Shown here: one piece after another, positions 47,693 through 56,239 of the stretch | Numbering within the stretch: position 1 is the first letter of the stretch | Layout: each line of letters begins with the position of its first letter | Source of the DNA: Nocardia kruczakiae NBRC 101016 | GTDB taxonomy: Bacteria; Actinomycetota; Actinomycetes; Mycobacteriales; Mycobacteriaceae | Direction of reading: 5' to 3' | Assembly: GCF_001612965.1 (NCBI RefSeq) | Contig: NZ_BDBL01000047.1 | Span: 1 to 64,000 of the forward strand | Length of the DNA: 64,000 nt | Notes under the pieces: generated by a model | What the model was told of the DNA's origin: nothing | Database searches by the model: none | Seen by the model: only the letters and a program-made list of their open reading frames with translations | Translations under genes and position numbers: made by a program

Positions 47693-48472
47693 TCACATCG
47701 GGACGAATCGGACCTCGAACATGGTGGGCCAGTACTTTCCGGTGATCAGGAAGTGGTCGGTGCCCGGGATTTGGGCGATGCCGTTGAGGACGTCGGCTCC
47801 CGTGCGCTCGGTGGGGCGCAGCAGGCCGCCGGCCTCGATCTCGGCCAGTACCGCACCGCTGACGGGATCGATGTGCAGGATCTGATCGGTCGGCCACACG
47901 TTGGCGTAGATCGAACCGTCTGCGGCGCAATCGAGTTCGTTGAGGCGGGCGTCGTGATGGCTGGTGAGCCGGATCGTGCCGGTGGTCGCGAAGGTGGCGG
48001 GGTCGCGGAAGGTGAGGGTGTCGCTGCCGTTGCTCATCACCACGCGGTCGCCGCGGGTGCACAGGCCCCAGCCCTCGCCGTCGTAGTGGACGCGGCGGCG
48101 TTCGGCGAGTGTGCGCGGATCGCGGGCGAAGGCGGTCTCGTTCTTCCAGGTGAGTTGCCAGACGGTGTCCCCGGCGCGAGTGACGCCCTCGCCGAAGTAG
48201 TCGCCGGCGAGTGTCGCGGCGGCGATCGGCGCGCCGGTGGCGAGATCGGTGGCCCGCACTCCGGAGTCGCCCTCCATCCCGGTGCTCTCGTAGAGAACCG
48301 GGCCGTCGACCTCGAGTCCCTCGGTGAATGCGGCCCGGTCGTGCGGCCGGGTGGCGACCACCTCGACCCGCAGGCGCGCAGTGTTGTCGTCGCGCTCACA
48401 GGCCGTGGCGGACAGCATTGTGGCCGCCGTGATCAGCACTGCTGCGGCCGCCGCACGGCGTTGGCATTTCAT
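47693..48472 (-). CDS. Glutaminyl-peptide cyclotransferase, lipoprotein
   Basis: 259 residues. Lipobox SATAC (Cys25), then a five-bladed-propeller glutaminyl cyclase: RPHDRAAFTEGLEVDGPVLYESTGMEGDSGVRATDL, YFGEGVTRAGDTVWQLTWKN, YDGEGWGLCTRGDRVVMSNGSDTLTFRDP, LNELDCAADGSIYANVWPTDQI and VLNGIAQIPGTDHFLITGKYWPTMFEV. Converts N-terminal Gln of exported peptides to pyroglutamate. Starts ATG 48472, 7 bases after TACATT on the minus strand. The start is only 17 bp from the divergent DUF3027 gene, so both promoters overlap. Confidence 0.88.
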   Translation of the reverse strand: MKCQRRAAAAAVLITAATMLSATACERDDNTARLRVEVVATRPHDRAAFTEGLEVDGPVLYESTGMEGDSGVRATDLATGAPIAAATLAGDYFGEGVTRAGDTVWQLTWKNETAFARDPRTLAERRRVHYDGEGWGLCTRGDRVVMSNGSDTLTFRDPATFATTGTIRLTSHHDARLNELDCAADGSIYANVWPTDQILHIDPVSGAVLAEIEAGGLLRPTERTGADVLNGIAQIPGTDHFLITGKYWPTMFEVRFVPM

Positions 48473-48489
48473 ACGGCAAAATGTAGGGC

Positions 48490-49974
48490 GTGAGCGCAGT
48501 GTCTGTTTCGGAGTCCGGCGTGCGACCGATCCTGGCGGAGGCGGTCGACCTGGCTCGCCGTGCGCTCCTGGAGTTGCAGCCCACGGGTGTGGGCGAACAT
48601 CTGGGCGTCACCGGCGAGAACGAGTGTGCGGCCACCCATCACTTCGCCGCGACCCTGCCGGGGTATCGCGGCTGGCAGTGGGAGGTCGTGGTCGCGGCCG
48701 CGCCCGATGCCGAGTACGCGACGGTCAGCGAGTCCGCCCTGCTGCCCGGGCCCGACGCTCTGGTGGCGCCGGACTTCGTGCCGTGGGAACAGCGCATCCG
48801 CCCCGGCGATCTGGCTCCCGGCGATCTACTCGCCCCGCGCGTGGACGATCCGCGTCTGGTGCCCGGATATCTGGAGACCGGCGACCCGGTGGTCGACGAG
48901 GTCTGTGAGGAGATCGGCCTCGGCCGCCGTCAGGTCCTCAGCCGGGAGGGCCGCGTGGAGGCCGCCGAGCGCTGGTACTCCGAATTCGGTCCCGACACCG
49001 AGATGGCACGTTCGGCCCCCGGCACGTGCGGAGTCTGCGGCTTCTTCGTACCCCTCGCCGGCGCCCTGCGCGCCGCCTTCGGCGTCTGCGCCAACGCGAT
49101 GGGCGCCGACGGCCGGGTGGTCCACGTCGAATACGGCTGCGGCGCCCACTCCGACACCGAAATGCCCACCGGAGCCGGCTCCCCGCTCTACGAGGCTTAC
49201 GACGATGCGGCGATCGAGGTCGTGCCGATGGAGGAATTGACCGCGCGGGACGGATCCGCCGATGCGGAACAGACCTCCGCCACCGAGGGATCGGAGGCAC
49301 AGGCCTCCGCCGGAGACACGGCCGGTTCCGCAGCAGCGATCGCCGTCGACGCCGGAGAACCTTCGAACGCCGATCCGGAGACGGAAAAGGGTGCACCCGC
49401 GGACCCCGACACGCCCGCAGCGTCGGCCGCGGCCGTGGCACCGGTCGGCGAAGGTGCTGCCGAGACCGAAACGCCGTCGGGCCCGGCGGGCGACGCCCAC
49501 GGTGCCGGCGACACCGGAACGGCTGCCGACACATTGCCGCACAACGGCGCGGCCGCGCACGAGCCTCCCGGCGCCGATCCCGCGCCGAAAGACGTTGCCG
49601 CCGAAGGTGTTCGGAGCGGTGCCGAATCGCCGTCGACCACCGTCGGCGTCTCCTCGACCGGCGGCAGCGGAACCGCCGAGGCGTCGCCTGCCGATCCCGA
49701 CGCCGCCCGCGCTCCTATGACCGACACCGTTGGCGGGCCCGCCGAAACGGCTCCGGGCGCCGACACGACAGCTGTGCGCGAGCCGGCCGATCCGGCTGCT
49801 ACGTCGCCCGAAACAGCCTCGAACTCCTCGGCTTCGGATGTCGAAGCGGTGGAACCGTCCACAGCGGTATCCGGTAGCGATGCCGGTGGCGAACCGGTGC
49901 GCTACAGCGATGCCTGGGCGGTGTCCGCGGTGCGGGTGCAGCCGGGCGAGTCCGGGGCGGCGGAGGAGAACTGA
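48490..49974 (+). CDS. DUF3027 protein with long low-complexity tail (Rv0883c-like)
   Basis: 494 residues. Residues 1-255 are the DUF3027 domain: LGVTGENECAATHHFAATLPGYRGWQWEVVVAAAP, DFVPWEQRIRPGDLAPGDLLAP, ERWYSEFGPDTEMARSAPGTCGVCGFFVPLAGALRAAFGVCANAMGADGRVVHVEYGCGAHSDTEMP. Four Cys in CGVCG, VCAN and GCGAH probably bind zinc. Residues 256-494 are Ala/Pro/Glu/Gly/Asp-rich, without domains. GTG 48490 is only 17 bp from the divergent cyclase gene. The Hsp90-like gene starts 26 bp after its stop and is probably co-transcribed. Cellular role unknown. Confidence 0.85.
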   Translation: MSAVSVSESGVRPILAEAVDLARRALLELQPTGVGEHLGVTGENECAATHHFAATLPGYRGWQWEVVVAAAPDAEYATVSESALLPGPDALVAPDFVPWEQRIRPGDLAPGDLLAPRVDDPRLVPGYLETGDPVVDEVCEEIGLGRRQVLSREGRVEAAERWYSEFGPDTEMARSAPGTCGVCGFFVPLAGALRAAFGVCANAMGADGRVVHVEYGCGAHSDTEMPTGAGSPLYEAYDDAAIEVVPMEELTARDGSADAEQTSATEGSEAQASAGDTAGSAAAIAVDAGEPSNADPETEKGAPADPDTPAASAAAVAPVGEGAAETETPSGPAGDAHGAGDTGTAADTLPHNGAAAHEPPGADPAPKDVAAEGVRSGAESPSTTVGVSSTGGSGTAEASPADPDAARAPMTDTVGGPAETAPGADTTAVREPADPAATSPETASNSSASDVEAVEPSTAVSGSDAGGEPVRYSDAWAVSAVRVQPGESGAAEEN

Positions 49975-50000
49975 CGAGCGCGAGCGGGGGAGCCGTAAGG

Positions 50001-52841
50001 GTGACAGAGGATCCGTTCGGCACCGCGGACTTGCGTGCGGGAGTACTCACCGCATGGCGGAATTCGCCGACTCGCCTGCGCGAGGACGCCGCCACCGAGG
50101 CGGATCTGGTCCGGGCCGGGTATCGCGATCGGCTGCTCACCGAGCTGGCGCAGAACGCCGCCGACGCCGCGGTCAAGGCGGGGGTCTCCGGCCGGGTCTC
50201 GGTGTGGTTGCGGGGCCGGGCTCTGCATATCGCCAATACGGGTGCCCCACTGGATCTTTCGGGCGTGCACGCACTGACGGCGTTGCGCGCGTCGGGCAAG
50301 ACGGGCACGGCGGTCGGCCGGTTCGGTGTCGGGTTCACGGCGGTGCTCTCCGCCGGTGACGAGGTGGAATTTCGTTCCACCACAGGATCTTTGCGATTCT
50401 CCCGGGCGCAGACCCTGACCGAACTGCGCGACAACGGTATCGACATCCCCGTCGGCTCGGACGGCCCCGCCGTCCCGGTGCTGCGCTTGGCCTGGTCGGT
50501 GGCCGTCGCCCCGGAGCCCGGTTTCGACAGCGAGATCGTGGTCTGGCTGCGCGAGGATGTCGACGCCGCGGACCTGCTCGCGGGCATGCGGGCCGAAGCG
50601 GTGGATCTGCTGCTGGAACTGCCGGGCCTGCATACGATCCGGATCGGAGACGACGAATCCTGGCGCGCGGTGGAGGATCTCGGCAACGGCCTGCAGCGGG
50701 TCTGCATCACCGCACCCTCCGGCGAGGACTTCCGCTGGTGGCAGTACACCACCGAGCGGGCGCGCTGGCTGCTCCCGGTGCGTGAAGGCCGGGCGGTGGC
50801 GGCGTCCGCCGATGTGCTGCGCGCGCCGACCCGCACCGACGAGGAATTGTCCCTGCCCGCCCTGGTGATCGCCGACATCGCCCTGCAACCGGATCGGCGC
50901 CGGCTGTTGCCCGGCGTCCGGGTGGCCGAATTGGCCGAGGGCTATGCGGATTTCGCCCGTGCGCTACCGGCGGGGGATCGGCTGGTACTCGTTCCGGCGC
51001 CCGGCTTCGCGCGCAGCGAGGCCGACGGCCTGCTGCGGGAGGCAGTGGTGAAGCAGCTGCGCGAAAATCCGTGGTTGCCGGTGCTGGCCCCGGCTGCCGG
51101 TGCGAGCGACGACCCGGCCGATGCCGGGTTCGCGCTGCCCGATTTCGGCGGCGCCGCGAGCACGTCCGGAGACGGCGCGGGGGCCCCGGTGCGGACCGAT
51201 GCGGCGCCGTCGCGTGCGAGTGTATTTCCCGGCGTCACCACCGAACTCGCCGATCTGCTGGCGACTCTGCTGGGGCCGCTGGTGGTTCCGGAGTTGTCGG
51301 GCCGCGGCAGCGCCGAACTGCTGGGCGTTCTGGACGTCCACCGCATCGGCCTGGCTCGTGTCGCCGAACTGACCGGAAGTGTGCAGCGCCCGCCGCAATG
51401 GTGGTATTCGCTCTACGACGCGCTGGAACAGTTCGTCACCGACCCGCTCGCCGCCGAGGAGTTGGGAGCGCTGGCCGTTCCGCTCTCCGACGGCCGACTG
51501 GTCACCGGCCCCCGCACGGTGGTGCTCGACGATCAGCTCGAGGACGCGGTGGCGGTGCCGTGGGCGCGGCTGGCCCACCCGGAGGCCGCGCACGAGCTGC
51601 TCGGCCGCCTCGGCGCACAACCGGCCGGCGTGGAGGATCTGCTGACCGACACCGCGCTGCGCGCCGAACTGGATCACCGCCCCGACGACGAGGATCTGCG
51701 CGAAGCCGTGCTCGCTCTCGCCGCCCACCTGCCGGCCGGCGTCACGTTGCCGACCTGGCTCGGCGCACTCGAATTGCCCGACAGCACCGGAGAATTGCGC
51801 CCCGCCGACGAATTGCTGCTCCCGGGTGCCCCGCTGGCCGAGGTGCTGGTCGGCGATTCCCCGTTCGGCACCCTCGACCCGGAGGTCGCGCAGCGCTATC
51901 CGGCCTCGGCCTTGCGTGCGATCGGCGTCGGCTGGGGGTTCACCGTCGTCACCGAAACCGATCCCACCGGTCCGGACCACGACCTCGACGACGAGGACCG
52001 CTGGTGGCAGGGGTTGCCGGAAGATCCGCCGGAGTTCGCGGCGGTGCGGGATCTGGATCTGGTCGCCGACGACGCGTGGCCGCAGGCGCTGCGGCTGCTG
52101 CTGTCCGAACCGGCCACCCGCGGCCTGCTCGCCGACCGCGACGGCTACACCGCGTGGTGGTTGCGCCGGCACGCACGGGTCGACGGCCGCCCGCTCGGCG
52201 TGCATCGGGCCGGATCGGATCCGGTGTTCGCCGATCTGCTGCCCGAACTGCCGGGCTTCTCCACGGCCGATCTGACGGCGCTCGACGCGGTGCTCGCCGA
52301 TCCGGCGAACATCACCGCCGACCTGGCCGTGGCCCTGCTCGAGGCGCTGGCCGATCCGGCGAAAAGGCCCACCCCGGAAGCGGTTTCGCAGACCCACCGC
52401 CGGATCGCCGCCGCCGTGCCGCAGCTGGATCTCGACGAGATCGGCGTGCCGGAGCGGGTGCGTGCGCTGTCGGGGGCGGTGATCGATCCCGATCGGGCGC
52501 TGGTCCTGGACCGGCCCTGGCTCGGCTTGGCGTTGCCGCCGGATCGCCTGGTCGCCGGCGATATCGAGCATGCGGGCGAGCTGGCGACGCTGCTCGACGT
52601 GGCCGCTGCCTCGGAGGCCGTCCATGCCGAGGTGCTCGGCGCCGGAAAACGCACGACCTGGGCGGACGAGCCGCTGGGTGTGCTGTTGCGACTGCAGTTC
52701 GGACTACCGGCACCGGCCGGTGACCTGGTGCTGCACGATCGTCTGGAGGTCCGGATCACCGGCGCCTACGAGGCGACCGTGGCCGTGCCGTGGTGGCGTT
52801 CGGGCGACACCACCCACGTGCAGCGGCAGCCGAGTGCGTGA
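50001..52841 (+). CDS. Large GHKL (Hsp90/sacsin-like) ATP-binding protein
   Basis: 946 residues. The N-terminal about 250 residues are a GHKL ATPase of the sacsin/Hsp90 sort: YRDRLLTELAQNAADAA (N-box, Glu48/Asn52), ALHIANTGAPLDLSGVHALTALRASGKTGTAVGRFGVGFTAVL (G1-like ANTG; G2 GRFGVGF at 106-112). The remaining about 700 residues match no domain I can name, with Asp/Leu-rich repeats such as LPDSTGELRPADELLLPGAPLAEVLVGDSPFG resembling sacsin segments. GTG 50001 is close to GGAGCCGTAAGG. It follows DUF3027 by 26 bp; the pairing also occurs in other actinobacteria as I recall. Chaperone-like or DNA-associated ATPase; not described in M. tuberculosis. Confidence 0.82.
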   Translation: MTEDPFGTADLRAGVLTAWRNSPTRLREDAATEADLVRAGYRDRLLTELAQNAADAAVKAGVSGRVSVWLRGRALHIANTGAPLDLSGVHALTALRASGKTGTAVGRFGVGFTAVLSAGDEVEFRSTTGSLRFSRAQTLTELRDNGIDIPVGSDGPAVPVLRLAWSVAVAPEPGFDSEIVVWLREDVDAADLLAGMRAEAVDLLLELPGLHTIRIGDDESWRAVEDLGNGLQRVCITAPSGEDFRWWQYTTERARWLLPVREGRAVAASADVLRAPTRTDEELSLPALVIADIALQPDRRRLLPGVRVAELAEGYADFARALPAGDRLVLVPAPGFARSEADGLLREAVVKQLRENPWLPVLAPAAGASDDPADAGFALPDFGGAASTSGDGAGAPVRTDAAPSRASVFPGVTTELADLLATLLGPLVVPELSGRGSAELLGVLDVHRIGLARVAELTGSVQRPPQWWYSLYDALEQFVTDPLAAEELGALAVPLSDGRLVTGPRTVVLDDQLEDAVAVPWARLAHPEAAHELLGRLGAQPAGVEDLLTDTALRAELDHRPDDEDLREAVLALAAHLPAGVTLPTWLGALELPDSTGELRPADELLLPGAPLAEVLVGDSPFGTLDPEVAQRYPASALRAIGVGWGFTVVTETDPTGPDHDLDDEDRWWQGLPEDPPEFAAVRDLDLVADDAWPQALRLLLSEPATRGLLADRDGYTAWWLRRHARVDGRPLGVHRAGSDPVFADLLPELPGFSTADLTALDAVLADPANITADLAVALLEALADPAKRPTPEAVSQTHRRIAAAVPQLDLDEIGVPERVRALSGAVIDPDRALVLDRPWLGLALPPDRLVAGDIEHAGELATLLDVAAASEAVHAEVLGAGKRTTWADEPLGVLLRLQFGLPAPAGDLVLHDRLEVRITGAYEATVAVPWWRSGDTTHVQRQPSA

Positions 52842-52853
52842 TACGCGACGCGG

Positions 52854-53480
52854 CTATTTCGCGTAGGTGGTGATCATTTCCGCCAGCACGTCGAGCTGGG
52901 TGCGCACCGCCGCGCTGTCGTCGTCGACGAGCCAGCGCAAAACGATTCCGTCGATGACATTCAGGGTGAATCGGCTCAACGTCTGAACCGGAATTCGCCA
53001 TTCGGTCCCGGTGGCCACCCGCCCGTGCTCGAGGACGTCGGCGACTGTGGCGTCGTTGAACAGATACTGTTCGCGCGCGATCGCGAGTTTCGCTGGGGTC
53101 TGCTCACTTTCACGCAGAGCGTAGGTGGTGGTTTCGTAGGTGAGCAGTTGTCGTTGCGGTGTGGATTCGATGTTCAGCCAGAGCAGTTCCAGGCTGGCGC
53201 GCACCAAATTTTGAAGGGATTCTTTTCCACTTCCGACTTCCTGCCAGACCGTTTCATTGGTCTCGACGGAATCGCGCAATTCCATCGACAAAGCTTTGAC
53301 CAGCTCGGTCATCAGCGCATCTTTGTTTTCGAAACAGTAATGCACCACACCGAGCGATACCCCGGCCGCCTGCGCGACATCGCGCGTAGTTACCCCGGCG
53401 ACGCCCTTTTTCTCCGCGAGGCCGATGGCGGCCTCGATGAGGTGGGCTCGTCGTTCTTCGACGCTCAATCGGGAGGACAC
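52854..53480 (-). CDS. TetR-family transcriptional regulator
   Basis: 208 residues. HTH: RRAHLIEAAIGLAEKKGVAGVTTRDVAQAAGVSLGVVHYCFENKDALMTELV. The VVHYCFENKDAL turn resembles the BetI-like/TetR_C_6 group. The rest is a ligand domain. It converges on the Hsp90-like gene (12-bp gap), so local regulation of that gene is unlikely; targets unknown. Confidence 0.85.
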   Translation of the reverse strand: MSSRLSVEERRAHLIEAAIGLAEKKGVAGVTTRDVAQAAGVSLGVVHYCFENKDALMTELVKALSMELRDSVETNETVWQEVGSGKESLQNLVRASLELLWLNIESTPQRQLLTYETTTYALRESEQTPAKLAIAREQYLFNDATVADVLEHGRVATGTEWRIPVQTLSRFTLNVIDGIVLRWLVDDDSAAVRTQLDVLAEMITTYAK

Positions 53481-53567
53481 GGAAGCGAGTTAAGCCGCCA
53501 GGACGCGATGAGTCAATTCGCACACTGTAAAGTTGGCGCGCTCGGGCGTGGCGCGTGTCGGCCGGTG

Positions 53568-53804
53568 TCACAGCCCTTTCTGCGCGCCTTTGTCACCCCT
53601 GCGGGCGCCGCGGCGCTGAATCACGAAAATGCTGTAGCCGAGCAGTCCCACTCCGAGCCCCATCAAACAGATCGGCCGGGCGTCGGCCCAGCTGTCGTTG
53701 CACCAGACCACGACCGTGGCCACCAGCCACACCAGCGAGCCCACAGCCAGCACGGGACGTGGATCGGTCAGCCGCGGCGGGATCTCGGGCACCTCTGGGG
53801 TCAC
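53568..53804 (-). CDS. DUF2530 membrane protein (Rv0882-like)
   Basis: 78 residues with VTPEVPEIPPRLTDPRPVLAVGSLVWLVATVVVWCNDSWADARPICLMGLGVGLLGYSIFVIQRRGAR: two membrane spans (about 18-38 and 47-66) as in DUF2530. GTG 53804 lies 7 bases after TATCGT on the minus strand, so it is probably leaderless. In relatives this gene is divergent from a MarR gene; here a TnpB element is inserted between them. Confidence 0.82.
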   Translation of the reverse strand: MTPEVPEIPPRLTDPRPVLAVGSLVWLVATVVVWCNDSWADARPICLMGLGVGLLGYSIFVIQRRGARRGDKGAQKGL

Positions 53805-54033
53805 GAAGTCAACGATAGCGGCGGGATGGTGGGTGTGGCATGCGACGTCCCGTATCGTTTCGGTCCGTGAGCTGGAAACGTTGTGCGCAGGACCCGCCCT
53901 CCGGGGTCCGGGCTGCACGTCGGGTTCAGCCTTCCGGGAAAGGGAAGGGCCCCGAAGCGCCGGCTTGCCGGGCCGCCACCTGGCGAGTTTCCCGAAACCG
54001 TTGCGCTGCTGCAGTATTCGGGCTCCGGCTGTC

Positions 54034-54052
54034 GCAGCCTGTATTAGGCTGC
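54034..54052 (+). repeat. Hairpin immediately before tnpB
   Basis: GCAGCC-7-GGCTGC perfect stem ending 4 bases before the GTG start of tnpB. Could be an element-end hairpin or limit translation. Confidence 0.5.
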
Positions 54053-54056
54053 GCAT

Positions 54057-55205
54057 GTGCAGCTCCGTTACCGGTACCGCGTCTATCCGACGCCGGAACA
54101 ACGGGAATCGTTGGCTCGGGCGTTCGGGTGCGCGCGGGTGGTGTTCAACGACTGCTTGCGCACGCGTCGGCAGGCATACGAACACGGTGTGAAGGTGTCG
54201 GACACCGAGGTTCAGAAGAAAGTGGTCACCCACGCCAAGAAGACCCCGGAACGCGCGTGGTTGGCCGATGTGTCATCGGTGGTTCTGGTACAGGCGTGCC
54301 AGGACGCGCGACGGGCTCATCGGAACTGGTTCGACTCGATCGCAGGGAAGCGAAAAGGCGCAACGCTCGGCTGTCCCCGGTTTCGTTCCCGCAAGGACAA
54401 TCGGCACAGTATCCGGCTCACGCGCAACGGATTCGGCCTGCGTCCGAACGGCAGGCTGTATATCGCGAAGATCGGCGAGTTGGCGGTGGCGTGGTCGCGG
54501 AAGCTGCCGTCGGAGCCGTCGAGCGTCACGATGATCAAAGACTCGGCCGGCCGCTATTTCGCGTCGTTCGTGGTCGAGGTGGATCCCGAGCCGTTGCCGG
54601 TCGTGGATTCGGAGGTTGGGATCGACCTAGGACTCACGACGTTTGCCGTCATGTCGAGTGGCAAGGTGATCACCTCTCCGAGGTTTCTGCGCGGCGCGGA
54701 ACGCAGGCTCCGCAAGGCGCAGCTGAACCTTTCTCGAAAGCGGAAGGGTTCCAGCAACCGGGCCAAGGCACGTGCGCGTGTCGCCAGAATTCACGCCAAG
54801 GTCGCCGACACCCGCAAGGACTGGGCGCACAAGAACTCCACGGCAATCATCCGCGACAACCAAGCGGTGTATGTCGAGGACCTGTGCGTCACCGGCCTGG
54901 CGCGAACCAGGCTGGCCAAGCCGGTCCACGATGCTGCGTGGGCTATGTTCACACGGATGCTGCAGGACAAGGCAGCCCGCAGCGGGCGGGTCTTCGTGAA
55001 GGTGGACCGTTTCTACCCTTCGAGCCAAATCTGCTCGGACTGCGGCGCAGTCGACGGGCCGAAGCCGCTGTCTATCCGGCAGTGGCAGTGCGCGGCCTGC
55101 AACGCAGTTCACGATCGCGACATGAACGCCGCGAAGAACATCCACGCCGCCGGGCGGGCGGAGTGGCTAAATGCCTGCGGAGGGGCTGTCAGCCTTTCCG
55201 GCTAG
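54057..55205 (+). CDS. tnpB: TnpB RNA-guided nuclease (OrfB, IS200/IS605 superfamily)
   Basis: 382 residues, full length. N-terminal helical domain (MQLRYRYRVYPTPEQRESLARAFGCARVVFND), then RuvC: GIDLGLTTFAV (Asp190), VYVEDLCVTGL (Glu274) and HDRDMNAAKNIHAAG (Asp353/Asp355). A zinc ribbon lies between (Cys326, Cys329, Cys345, Cys348). All catalytic residues are intact, so an active nuclease guided by an RNA (omegaRNA/reRNA) made from the 3' end of its own transcript is expected from known TnpB biology. GTG 54057 is a weak start behind a hairpin. There is no adjacent TnpA, so it is immobile unless served in trans. Confidence 0.93.
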   Translation: MQLRYRYRVYPTPEQRESLARAFGCARVVFNDCLRTRRQAYEHGVKVSDTEVQKKVVTHAKKTPERAWLADVSSVVLVQACQDARRAHRNWFDSIAGKRKGATLGCPRFRSRKDNRHSIRLTRNGFGLRPNGRLYIAKIGELAVAWSRKLPSEPSSVTMIKDSAGRYFASFVVEVDPEPLPVVDSEVGIDLGLTTFAVMSSGKVITSPRFLRGAERRLRKAQLNLSRKRKGSSNRAKARARVARIHAKVADTRKDWAHKNSTAIIRDNQAVYVEDLCVTGLARTRLAKPVHDAAWAMFTRMLQDKAARSGRVFVKVDRFYPSSQICSDCGAVDGPKPLSIRQWQCAACNAVHDRDMNAAKNIHAAGRAEWLNACGGAVSLSG

Positions 55206-55212
55206 CGGAAAG
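55194..55212 (+). ncRNA. Hairpin at the tnpB 3' end, candidate part of the omegaRNA/right end
   Basis: CTTTCCG (55194-55200) and CGGAAAG (55206-55212) form a perfect stem across the tnpB stop codon. Guide RNAs of TnpB overlap the gene's 3' end in other elements; assignment here is inference, and its 3' guide limit is not defined. Confidence 0.45.
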
Positions 55213-55221
55213 CGAGCCTCG

Positions 55222-55731
55222 ATGAAACAGGAACCCTCCGAAGCGGCGCGCAACACCGCAGTCGGGACCCCGGACGATCACGTCGGGGTGGACGTCAAAA
55301 CGCCTTCCGATATCCGCGCGCTCGCCGGTGAACTGTCCCTGGCGGTCGTGCGGCTGACGCGCCATCTGCGCGGCCGTCGCGCCGACGCGCAGATTTCGCT
55401 CACTCAACTGTCGGCTCTGGCGACCCTGGCCAGGGACGGGGCGATGACTCCCGGTGTGCTCGCCGCCAAGGAGCGGGTGCAGCCTCCGTCGATGACGCGC
55501 GTGATCGCCTCGCTCTCGGAACTGCAGCTGGTCAAGCGCGATCCGCATCCCACCGACGGCCGCCAGGTCATCGTGTCGCTGTCGGACGCCGGTAAGGCAC
55601 TGATCCAGGACGAGAACAACGCCCGCGAGGCCTGGATGTTCGACCAGCTGTCCGGTCTGACCCCCGATCAGCTGCGGGTGCTCGACGACGCGGTCTCGAT
55701 CATGAAGCAGCTGGTCGCCGACTCGGAGTAG
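55222..55731 (+). CDS. MarR-family transcriptional regulator (Rv0880-like)
   Basis: 169 residues if started at ATG 55222; GTG 55288 would give about 147. The winged-helix core IRALAGELSLAVVRLTRHLRG...ISLTQLSALATLARDGAMTPGVLAAKERVQPPSMTRVIASLSELQLVKRDPHPTDGRQVIVSLSDAGKAL matches Rv0880. The start is 17 bp after the tnpB stop, so the original 5' end may have been displaced: a leaderless promoter TATCGT...GTG at 53854-53869 lies left of the insertion and faces this way. It may now depend on tnpB transcription or on an element-borne promoter. Confidence 0.88.
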   Translation: MKQEPSEAARNTAVGTPDDHVGVDVKTPSDIRALAGELSLAVVRLTRHLRGRRADAQISLTQLSALATLARDGAMTPGVLAAKERVQPPSMTRVIASLSELQLVKRDPHPTDGRQVIVSLSDAGKALIQDENNAREAWMFDQLSGLTPDQLRVLDDAVSIMKQLVADSE

Positions 55732-55759
55732 GGTCCGTCCGGCGTCCCGGGGTGGGCGC

Positions 55760-56158
55760 TCAGGCCACGAAAGCGTGGTCGCTGGAGACGATTTCGCGAC
55801 CCAGCGGCATCAGCGAGACCGGGATGAGTTTCAGGTTCGCCCAGCCGAACGGGATCCCGATGATCGAGACGAACAGCGGAATGCTGGTGACCAGATGCCC
55901 GATCGCCAGCCAGAATCCCGCGAAGATCACCCAGATGATGTTGCCGATCAGCGAGGGAGCCCCCGCTCCCGGCTTTGCCACCACCTCCCGGCCGAACGGC
56001 CACAGCACATAGGCGCCGATCCGGAACGACGCGATCCCGAACGGGATGGTGATGATTAGGATGCAGCAGAGGATTCCGGCCAGGAAATAACCCACGGCCA
56101 GCCAGAACCCGGCGAAAATCAACCAGAGCACATTCAGTACGAACCGGATGAGGGTCAC
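55760..56158 (-). CDS. YccF-family inner membrane protein
   Basis: 132 residues with two copies of the YccF repeat: VLNVLWLIFAGFWLAVGYFLAGILCCILIITIPFGIASFRIGAYVLWPFGRE and IGNIIWVIFAGFWLAIGHLVTSIPLFVSIIGIPFGWANLKLIPVSLMPLGRE. Four membrane spans. GTG 56158 overlaps GGGGAGG, leaving little room for a ribosome-binding site; leaderless initiation is possible. Convergent with MarR. Role unknown. Confidence 0.85.
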   Translation of the reverse strand: MTLIRFVLNVLWLIFAGFWLAVGYFLAGILCCILIITIPFGIASFRIGAYVLWPFGREVVAKPGAGAPSLIGNIIWVIFAGFWLAIGHLVTSIPLFVSIIGIPFGWANLKLIPVSLMPLGREIVSSDHAFVA

Positions 56159-56239
56159 CTCCCCAGCATGCCAGGGCGGTGCCGCCCTGACCAGAGACGA
56201 CAAGTTCCGCGTGAATATGCCCGGCGCCGCTGCGCCCGC

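Larger units (their letters stand above)
53870..55220 (+). mobile_element. Solitary TnpB element (IS200/IS605-superfamily relic without TnpA)
   Basis: Boundaries are approximate. The region contains one intact tnpB (54057-55205) and no TnpA transposase. Non-coding flanks hold hairpins: ggaccc/gggtcc at 53890-53909, ccttcc/ggaagg near 53930-53948, GCAGCC/GGCTGC at 54034-54052 directly before the start codon, and CTTTCCG/CGGAAAG at 55194-55212 across the stop. It separates DUF2530 from MarR, which are adjacent in relatives. IS200/IS605 elements make no target duplication, so ends cannot be found that way. Confidence 0.7.

Noticed and set aside
54034..55212. Hairpins around tnpB as a CRISPR-like array
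   Set aside because: They are single hairpins, not spaced repeats; no CRISPR array was found anywhere in the window.
53840..55225. 461-codon plus-strand frame overlapping tnpB
   Set aside because: Shadow of tnpB in another frame; no conserved motifs. The intact TnpB at 54057 explains the region.
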